Shown here in pieces: positions 6,902-12,064 of a DNA stretch of 12,064 nt (the first letter of the stretch is position 1; every line of letters starts with the position of its first letter). The notes beneath the pieces were generated by a model, which was not told the origin of the DNA, ran no database searches, and was given only the letters and a program-made list of their open reading frames with translations. This DNA is from Cellvibrionales bacterium UBA2618 (GTDB taxonomy: Bacteria; Pseudomonadota; Gammaproteobacteria; Pseudomonadales; Porticoccaceae). Position numbers and translations under genes: made by a program. Location: positions 84,778-96,841 of the forward strand of contig DDJS01000075.1 in assembly GCA_002339165.1 (NCBI GenBank), written 5' to 3'.

Positions 6902-7288
6902 TTAAACGTCCTGCTCTGCTGAGGGCGACGCATCGCTGGACACCGCACGATCGATTAGAGCAGACATGCGCTGACCTTTGACCCCAGTATCATCATAAAT
7001 AAAGCTAATTTTAGGTGTAGTACGCAGTTTAATGCGGGTTGCCAACAGACTGCGTAAATAGCCAGCCGCGCCGTCCAGCGCTGACATCGCCGCCTGTATT
7101 TGATCATCGCTGCGATCACCGACAAAACTCACATATGCCTTGCAATAGGCCAGATCGCGACTGACCTCGATGTCGGTAATGCTGACCATGCCAACTCTTG
7201 GATCGCGCACGGACTCGCGAATCATGATCGCCAACTCACGCTGAATGGCGTCGGCGACCCGTTCGGCTCGGGTAAATTCTCTAGGCAT
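6902..7288 (-). CDS. rbfA: 30S ribosome-binding factor RbfA
   Basis: RbfA binds the immature 30S subunit near the 5' helix of 16S rRNA, aids late maturation and is needed for growth in the cold in E. coli. The 128-residue protein is of normal size (E. coli 133) and has the KH-type fold of the family. Recognised segments are MPREFTRAERVADAIQRELA at the N-terminus, RDPRVGMVSITDIEVSRDLA and the hydrophobic stretch YCKAYVSFVG. It also has GAAGYLRSLLATRIKLRTTPKI-like C-terminal sequence followed by FIYDDT. The ATG at 7288 follows a strong GGGAGGT site. It is 21 bases after infB and 2 bases before truB, so the three form one tight unit. Confidence 0.98.
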   Translation of the reverse strand: MPREFTRAERVADAIQRELAIMIRESVRDPRVGMVSITDIEVSRDLAYCKAYVSFVGDRSDDQIQAAMSALDGAAGYLRSLLATRIKLRTTPKISFIYDDTGVKGQRMSALIDRAVSSDASPSAEQDV

Positions 7289-7309
7289 GCTGCACCTCCC
7301 TCACAGTGA

Positions 7310-9871
7310 TTAGAGCGAGCGCTGAACCTGGGTAATCTCGTAGACTTCGATCAGGTCGCCGCTGCGAACATCATTGTAATCCTTGACTCCAATACCGCAC
7401 TCCATGCCGTTGCGAACATCCTGTGCATCGTCCTTAAAGCGTCGTAAGGATTCCAATTCACCCTGATAAATCACCACGTCATCGCGCAGCACACGGATCG
7501 GCTTATTGCGATAAACCGTTCCCTCGGTCACCATGCATCCAGCAATAGCGCCAAATTTAGGTGATCTGAACACATCGCGCACTTCGGCAATACCAACAAT
7601 CGTCTCGCGGGACTCGGGTGCCAGCATGCCGGAGAGTGACAATTTCACCTCATCCAGTAAGTTGTATATTACGCTGTAGTAACGAACCTCGATTTCTTCT
7701 CTTTCGGCAAGCGTTCGGGCGCCGCCCGCGGCACGAACGTTGAAGCCGAGAACGATGGCCCCGGTGGTCAACGCCAAGTTGATATCCGACTCGGTGATAC
7801 CGCCGACACCTGACGCTACAATTTCTACACCGACTTCATCAGTGGTAAAGTCGTTGAGGGCACTGACAATTGCCTCGAGCGAACCGCGCACATCGGTTTT
7901 CACCACCAAGGGCAAAGTGCGCATTGCCTGCTCACCCATGTTGGTAAACATGTTTTCCAGTTTGGCTGCCTGCTGCCGCGACATCCGCTCGGATCGGGCT
8001 TTGTCGTGTCGCGCACCGGCAATCTCTTTAGCCTTGCGTTCGTCCGCCACCACAAAAAACTCATCGCCAGCATTCGGCGGCTCGTCGAGACCGAGAATTT
8101 CCAGCGGAATCGATGGACCCGCCTCGGTGATCGGCTGTTTTGCCTGATTGGTCATCGCGCGGATCTTGCCAACGCTCTCGCCGGCCAACATAAAGTCGCC
8201 TTTGCACAGCGTGCCCTGTTGCACTAGCGCGGTCGCAACCACACCGCGACCTTTGTCGATGCGTGATTCAACGATTACGCCGCGCGCGGGGCCGTCGACC
8301 ACAGCGGTCAATTCGAGCAACTCCGATTGCAGCAAGATCGCATCCAACAGATCGTCAATGCCTTCGCCGGTTTGCGCAGACACCTTGATAAACTGCGTAT
8401 CGCCACCCCATTCCTCAGGAATCACATTCTTGGCACCCAACTCGCTGGTGACGCGCTCAGGATCGGCACTCTCTTTGTCAATTTTATTGATCGCCACCAC
8501 GATGGGTACACCCGCCGCACGCGCGTGTTGAATCGCCTCTTCAGTCTGCGGCATAACGCCGTCGTCTGCCGCAACCACCAAGACTACCACGTCAGTACTC
8601 TGAGCCCCGCGGGCTCGCATGGCGGTAAAGGCGGCGTGTCCAGGGGTATCCAGAAAGGTGACTGTGCCCTTGGGCGTGTCTACATGGTAGGCGCCAATGT
8701 GTTGCGTGATTCCGCCGGCTTCAGCCGAGGCGACACGGGATTCTCGAATATAGTCGAGCAATGATGTCTTGCCGTGATCGACATGGCCCATGACGGTGAC
8801 AACCGGCGCTCGCGGCAATTCAGTGGCGTCACCAAATTGTGCCGAAAACTCCTCCGCCAACTGTGTTTCAACGCTATCGTCAACGGCAGCCACAGCGGTG
8901 TGGCCAAGTTCCTCGACCACCAGGAAAGCGGTCTCCTGATCGATATGCTCATTCACCGACGTCATAACGCCCAGCTTCATCAACGTTCTAACTACCTGAG
9001 TCGCCTTAACCGACAAGCTAACCGCCAAATCCGACACTTGAATCGTTTCAGGTACCGCCACTTCGATAATCTTTTTCGCGGTCGGTCGTTTAAAGGTGTG
9101 CTTGTTATCAACTTTTAACGGCGCACCAAGCGCTGACTTCAATCGCGATTTCTTACGACCGTCATCACCCGCTTCATCGAGCACCAAGCGCCCTTTTTTC
9201 TTGCCGCCCTTGCCAACTGGCTTTTTAACTCGCTTGATTGGGTCTTCATCACCGCTTGGCTTATTGGTGCGACGGCCTTTATCGTGAACCGGATCAGTCG
9301 GCGGTGCCGGCGGTGCTGCCACAACCTTGGCTACACGCGTTGGCTTCTTGCTGTCATCTTCAACGGTAGACGCAACTTCGGCGCTCGCTAGCGCTTCAGC
9401 CTCTATTTTAGCCTGCTCCTCGCGCTCGGCGCTAAGCTTGGCTTCTTCGTCGACGCGCCGACGATTCTCTATCGCGGCAACGCGCTTGGCCTCAATTTCG
9501 TCTGTCGCCATCGACGCCGATGATGGCGCAACGTCTAATATCGCCTGCGGAGCCACCCCGACAGGTTCAACTACTTCTTCGTCGCTGCGCTTAATGTAGG
9601 TGCGTTTTTTTCGAACCTCGATATTGACGGTCTTGCGGTTGGCAGATTTTAGCGTGGTGACGGTCTTGCGCCGAAGCGTAATCTTACTCGGCTCGCGCGC
9701 ACTGGCACCATGCAAGCCCTTGAGGTAGCCCAGCAATACCTGCTTCTCGCCATCAGATACCTGCGCATCGGCGCTGGTGTGTGATAGCCCCGCCTCTTTC
9801 ATTTGCGCAAGCAAACGCTCGACGGACGCGCCAACGGTTTTTGCCAGTTCACTAACGGTTACTTCAGCCAT
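7310..9871 (-). CDS. infB: Translation initiation factor IF-2
   Basis: IF-2 is the GTPase that brings fMet-tRNA to the 30S subunit and promotes 50S joining. The 853 residues are in the normal range (E. coli 890). An IF2 N-terminal helical domain spans about 1-52 (VTVSELAKTVGASVERLLAQ). A long charged, Ala/Lys/Glu-rich linker (about 55-250) holds basic patches, and a second IF2_N-type domain lies near 272-325. The G domain has G1 GHVDHGKT (362-369), G3 DTPGH (408-412), G4 NKID (462-465) and G5 SAQ (498-500). Beta-barrel and C-terminal fMet-tRNA-binding domains follow. The ATG at 9871 has GAGGA some 7 bases upstream. Shorter forms from internal starts are known in E. coli; I saw no clear internal ribosome binding site here. 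It sits 28 bases after nusA. Confidence 0.99.
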   Translation of the reverse strand: MAEVTVSELAKTVGASVERLLAQMKEAGLSHTSADAQVSDGEKQVLLGYLKGLHGASAREPSKITLRRKTVTTLKSANRKTVNIEVRKKRTYIKRSDEEVVEPVGVAPQAILDVAPSSASMATDEIEAKRVAAIENRRRVDEEAKLSAEREEQAKIEAEALASAEVASTVEDDSKKPTRVAKVVAAPPAPPTDPVHDKGRRTNKPSGDEDPIKRVKKPVGKGGKKKGRLVLDEAGDDGRKKSRLKSALGAPLKVDNKHTFKRPTAKKIIEVAVPETIQVSDLAVSLSVKATQVVRTLMKLGVMTSVNEHIDQETAFLVVEELGHTAVAAVDDSVETQLAEEFSAQFGDATELPRAPVVTVMGHVDHGKTSLLDYIRESRVASAEAGGITQHIGAYHVDTPKGTVTFLDTPGHAAFTAMRARGAQSTDVVVLVVAADDGVMPQTEEAIQHARAAGVPIVVAINKIDKESADPERVTSELGAKNVIPEEWGGDTQFIKVSAQTGEGIDDLLDAILLQSELLELTAVVDGPARGVIVESRIDKGRGVVATALVQQGTLCKGDFMLAGESVGKIRAMTNQAKQPITEAGPSIPLEILGLDEPPNAGDEFFVVADERKAKEIAGARHDKARSERMSRQQAAKLENMFTNMGEQAMRTLPLVVKTDVRGSLEAIVSALNDFTTDEVGVEIVASGVGGITESDINLALTTGAIVLGFNVRAAGGARTLAEREEIEVRYYSVIYNLLDEVKLSLSGMLAPESRETIVGIAEVRDVFRSPKFGAIAGCMVTEGTVYRNKPIRVLRDDVVIYQGELESLRRFKDDAQDVRNGMECGIGVKDYNDVRSGDLIEVYEITQVQRSL

Positions 9872-9899
9872 CGGTCATCCTCTATTACTGCCCGATTAA

Positions 9900-11393
9900 T
9901 TATTCACCCTGCTCTTCAAACCAGGGTGCACGAGCAGTCATGATCAACGCGGCTGCCCTCTCTTCATCCATATCGTCAATGTCCATGATGTCGTCGATTG
10001 CTTGTTCGGCAAGATCTTCCATGGTTACGATATTCTTGGCCGCCAATTGGTAGGCCAGTGTTTGATCCATCCCCTCCATACCGAGAAGGTCTTCGGCCGG
10101 TTCAGTGCTGGTGAGCTGTTCCTCGCTGACCAGTGCCATAGTCAACAGCGCATCTTTGGCGCGAGCGCGCAGTTCTTCGGCGATATCTTCGTCAAACCCT
10201 TCGATAGCGCTCATTTCTTCGAGCGGCACATAGGCCACTTCTTCGATACTCGTGAAACCTTCTTCAACCAACACAACCGCCACATCTTCATCGACATCCA
10301 GCCCTTCCATCAGGCTCTCTACGATCCCCGACGCCTCTTGCTGATGTTTCTCTTCGGCATCTTCGAGCGTCATTACGTTAATCGTCCAACCGGTCAACTC
10401 GGAAGCCAAACGAACGTTCTGTCCGCCTTTACCAATCGCCTGAGCGAGGTTGTCGGCATCCACCGCAACATCCATCGAGTGCGAGTCCTCGTCGACCACA
10501 ATCGAGCCGACTTCAGCCGGCGCCATTGCGTTAATCACCAACTGCGCAGGATTGTCATCCCACAACACAATATCGACGCGCTCGTCATCGAGATCATTGG
10601 AGACCGCTTGCACGCGTGCACCACGCATACCGACACAAGCGCCCACCGGATCAATCCGTGCGTCCTTGCTCTTGACGGCGATCTTGGCGCGCTGGCCTGG
10701 GTCTCTAGCCGCACCCTTAATCTCAATGATGCCCTCGGCGATCTCTGGAACTTCGATACGGAACAGCTGAATCAGCATATCTGGCGAAATTCTCGACACC
10801 AACAACTGCGGCCCGCGAGTATCATCGCGAATGCCCATAAGGATGGTACGGGTGCGATCGTTGATTCTAAATATTTCACGTCCGACCAATTCTTCTCGCG
10901 GCAGAAGCCCTTCAGCATTATCGCCAAAGTCGACCACAATATGGTCGCGAGTCACTTTTTTGACGGTGCCGTTGAGCAATTCACCAACGCGGTCTTTAAA
11001 CCGATTGACGATCAATTCTCGCTCGGCATCTTTAACTCGCTGCACGATGACTTGCTTGGCCGCCTGCGCCGCGATACGCCCAAATGCTATGTTGTCGACG
11101 TGTTCTTCAAAGGTGTCACCAACCGCTAGACTGGGATCTTTTTCATGGGCTTCTTCGGTGGTAAATTGCGTACCCAACTCCGCCAGCACATCGTCGCCGA
11201 CCACGTCCCACCAGCGAAAGGATTCATAATCGCCGGTTATACGGTCAATCACCACCCGAATATTGGCACCTTCATCAAAGCGTTTTTTGGTTGCCATTGC
11301 CAATGCTTGTTCGATCGCTTCAAAAATGATTTCTTGGTCTACGCCCTTTTCATTGGAGACCGCTTCAGCAACCATCAAAATTTCTTTGCTCAT
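9900..11393 (-). CDS. nusA: Transcription termination/antitermination protein NusA
   Basis: NusA binds RNA polymerase and nascent RNA, promotes pausing and intrinsic termination, and joins antitermination complexes. It has 497 residues (E. coli 495). In order: the RNA polymerase-binding N-terminal domain (1-130), an S1 domain (about 135-200), KH1 with VGMRGARVQAV (254-264), KH2 with IGKGGQNVRLA (320-330), and two acidic repeats (about 365-420 and 435-490). Two such repeats are typical of gamma- and betaproteobacteria; in E. coli they contact the alpha C-terminal domain and block the RNA-binding face until released. ATG at 11393 follows a GAGGT site by about 8 bases, and rimP ends only 19 bases upstream. 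Control by the terminator in the leader before rimP is possible, since NusA itself stimulates such terminators. Confidence 0.99.
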   Translation of the reverse strand: MSKEILMVAEAVSNEKGVDQEIIFEAIEQALAMATKKRFDEGANIRVVIDRITGDYESFRWWDVVGDDVLAELGTQFTTEEAHEKDPSLAVGDTFEEHVDNIAFGRIAAQAAKQVIVQRVKDAERELIVNRFKDRVGELLNGTVKKVTRDHIVVDFGDNAEGLLPREELVGREIFRINDRTRTILMGIRDDTRGPQLLVSRISPDMLIQLFRIEVPEIAEGIIEIKGAARDPGQRAKIAVKSKDARIDPVGACVGMRGARVQAVSNDLDDERVDIVLWDDNPAQLVINAMAPAEVGSIVVDEDSHSMDVAVDADNLAQAIGKGGQNVRLASELTGWTINVMTLEDAEEKHQQEASGIVESLMEGLDVDEDVAVVLVEEGFTSIEEVAYVPLEEMSAIEGFDEDIAEELRARAKDALLTMALVSEEQLTSTEPAEDLLGMEGMDQTLAYQLAAKNIVTMEDLAEQAIDDIMDIDDMDEERAAALIMTARAPWFEEQGE

Positions 11394-11412
11394 TAATACA
11401 ACCTCAGAGGTA

Positions 11413-11871
11413 TTAAAATGTAGGCACCAAATTTGCTTTTTCTATGCCTTCAACCGGAAACAGATATTCGTTATCTGCCACCAACATAATAATTTCGTCG
11501 CCAGCTATTGCCTGCAAACGACCTTTAAAATTCTTTCTATTTTCATACGGAAAGCGCAGTTTAACTGCGATTTCTTCGCCGATGTAGCGCTCGTAATGGG
11601 CCAAGTTGTACAGTGGCCTGTCCATTCCCGGCGACGACACCTCAAGGGTATATTCACCCCTGATGAGGTCCTCCACATCGAGCAAACTTGCTGCCTGCCG
11701 ACTGACGCGCTCACAATCTTCGATCCCCACCCCATCCGGTTCACGGTCGATATAGACACGCAGCAGTTTACGCTTGGTTCCCGAGTGCAACTCGACACCC
11801 CAAAGCTCACACCCCAGCGATGTTACCACCGGCTGGAGTAATTCTAGTATCGCACGATCACCCACTGACAC
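11413..11871 (-). CDS. rimP: Ribosome maturation factor RimP
   Basis: RimP helps early assembly of the 30S subunit, favouring S12 incorporation and folding of the central pseudoknot. The chosen GTG at 11871 yields 152 residues, close to the 150 of E. coli. The core motif LEVSSPGMDRPL is at 76-87, preceded by DCERVSRQAASLLDVED, and the protein ends IEKANLVPTF, matching the E. coli C-terminus. The fold is an N-terminal alpha/beta domain plus an SH3-like C-terminal domain. An upstream start at 12003 would add 44 residues with no family similarity, and that extension reads through a terminator hairpin. The GTG is preceded by AGGAGG with 5-base spacing. It is the first protein gene of the operon, directly before nusA. 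Confidence 0.96.
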   Translation of the reverse strand: MSVGDRAILELLQPVVTSLGCELWGVELHSGTKRKLLRVYIDREPDGVGIEDCERVSRQAASLLDVEDLIRGEYTLEVSSPGMDRPLYNLAHYERYIGEEIAVKLRFPYENRKNFKGRLQAIAGDEIIMLVADNEYLFPVEGIEKANLVPTF

Positions 11872-11876
11872 AGGGT

Positions 11877-11882
11877 CCTCCT
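11877..11882 (-). promoter_or_regulatory. Ribosome binding site deciding the rimP start
   Basis: AGGAGG reads on the minus strand at 11882-11877, five bases before the GTG at 11871. A second in-frame GTG at 11865 is also possible but would have an 11-base spacing. Confidence 0.85.
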
Positions 11883-11897
11883 CGACACACTGCCAAC

Positions 11898-11921
11898 AAA
11901 AAATGGGCCATTGGCCCATTT
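11898..11921 (-). terminator. Rho-independent terminator or attenuator before rimP
   Basis: In the minus-strand transcript AAATGGGCC (11921-11913) pairs with GGCCCATTT (11909-11901) around a 3-base loop, and the run of six T ends at 11898. This is a compact hairpin with a U-tract, lying between the tRNA gene and rimP and ending about 15 bases before the rimP ribosome binding site. It probably ends tRNA transcripts and may act as an attenuator for the rimP-nusA operon. Confidence 0.85.
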
Positions 11922-12003
11922 GTTTTACTACAAGCAAAAAACGCCTTGTGACGATTCTTGCACGGCACTCAGGCCGACGCTTGTGACACGCCCCCATCGA
12001 CAC

Positions 12004-12023
12004 AAAAAAGGGGCCAACCTTCT
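12004..12023 (-). terminator. Weak terminator-like hairpin right after the tRNA
   Basis: In the minus-strand transcript AGAAGG (12023-12018) can pair with CCTTTT (12011-12006) with one G-T pair, around a 6-base loop, and six T end at 12004. The stem is short and mostly A-T, so it would be inefficient alone. It begins 6 bases past the encoded CCA end. Confidence 0.4.
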
Positions 12024-12029
12024 AGTAAT

Positions 12030-12064
12030 TGGTAGCGGGAGCTGGATTTGAACCAACGACCTTC
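12030..12064 (-). tRNA. 3' end of a tRNA, probably initiator tRNA-fMet, cut by the window edge
   Basis: On the minus strand the last 35 bases of a tRNA are present. They show a variable loop AGGTC, a T-arm of GTTGG, loop TTCAAAT and CCAGC (five perfect pairs), the acceptor 3' strand TCCCGCT, discriminator A and an encoded CCA (12032-12030). The variable loop, TTCAAAT loop and CCCGC core resemble the 3' half of E. coli tRNA-fMet, and in E. coli the initiator gene metY stands directly before rimP. Against a standard initiator, position 72 is T rather than the usual A. The anticodon is outside the window, so an elongator tRNA with an ordinary 1-72 pair cannot be excluded. Confidence 0.85.

Larger units (their letters stand above)
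11872..12029 (-). other. Leader between tRNA gene and rimP
   Basis: These 158 bases hold the terminator hairpin, the rimP ribosome binding site and, near the tRNA, a weaker hairpin with a T-run. The octamer CTTGTGAC occurs twice on the plus strand, at 11945-11952 and 11980-11987. I found no convincing sigma70 promoter: the best pair on the minus strand (GTCACA, 16 bases, TAGTAA) matches 4 of 6 and 3 of 6. Transcription of rimP probably comes at least partly from beyond the tRNA gene, by read-through. Confidence 0.5.

Noticed and set aside
9450..9520. Possible internal start in infB giving a short IF-2 form
   Set aside because: The Met at residue 121 has no Shine-Dalgarno sequence in front of it.
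10002..11129. 375-codon open frame on the plus strand opposite nusA
   Set aside because: It is antisense to a clearly conserved gene, has no recognisable domain, and arises from the codon bias of nusA on the other strand.
11872..12003. N-terminal extension of rimP starting at 12003
   Set aside because: The added 44 residues have no RimP similarity, run through a terminator hairpin, and a perfect AGGAGG precedes the GTG at 11871.

Overview
The window is a stretch of core bacterial chromosome, about 53% GC by eye. It carries the translation/transcription operon rimP-nusA-infB-rbfA-truB-rpsO-pnp, preceded by the 3' end of a tRNA gene. Next to it lies a heat-shock/DNA-repair block of recN, grpE and the start of dnaK. 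The proteins read as gammaproteobacterial: NusA carries two C-terminal acidic repeats, while DnaK, PNPase, TruB, S15 and RimP match the Escherichia coli proteins in length and motif position. The species cannot be named from this sequence alone. I saw no mobile element, CRISPR array, phage gene or unknown coding gene.

Layout, left to right. Minus strand: dnaK (5' part, running off the left edge) and grpE, with a consensus heat-shock promoter before grpE and a weaker heat-shock-like promoter before dnaK. Plus strand: recN, divergent from grpE, with its -35 box only a few bases from the grpE -35 box. recN and pnp converge on a bidirectional Rho-independent terminator near 3170-3203. From 3235 to 11871, all on the minus strand and in transcription order right to left: rimP, nusA, infB, rbfA, truB, rpsO and pnp, with gaps of 2 to 190 bases. 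A strong terminator-like hairpin stands just before rimP, and the CCA end of a probable initiator tRNA is at the right edge.

How the genes work together. RimP, RbfA, TruB and S15 serve 30S subunit and tRNA maturation. IF2 starts translation with fMet-tRNA, which fits the adjacent tRNA. NusA sets pausing and termination, and PNPase degrades RNA. On the other side, GrpE is the nucleotide exchange factor for DnaK, and RecN acts in double-strand break repair.

The coding content is ordinary. What deserves a second look is in the control regions: the terminator in front of rimP-nusA, the 14-bp hairpin in the pnp leader, the crowded grpE/recN promoters, the extra dnaK promoter, an unusual base in the tRNA acceptor stem, and the order of the two blocks. 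Four genes (grpE, recN, truB, rimP) appear to start at GTG or TTG. For grpE and rimP I moved the start inward to a codon with a strong ribosome binding site, and for recN to a TTG supported by homology and promoter position.
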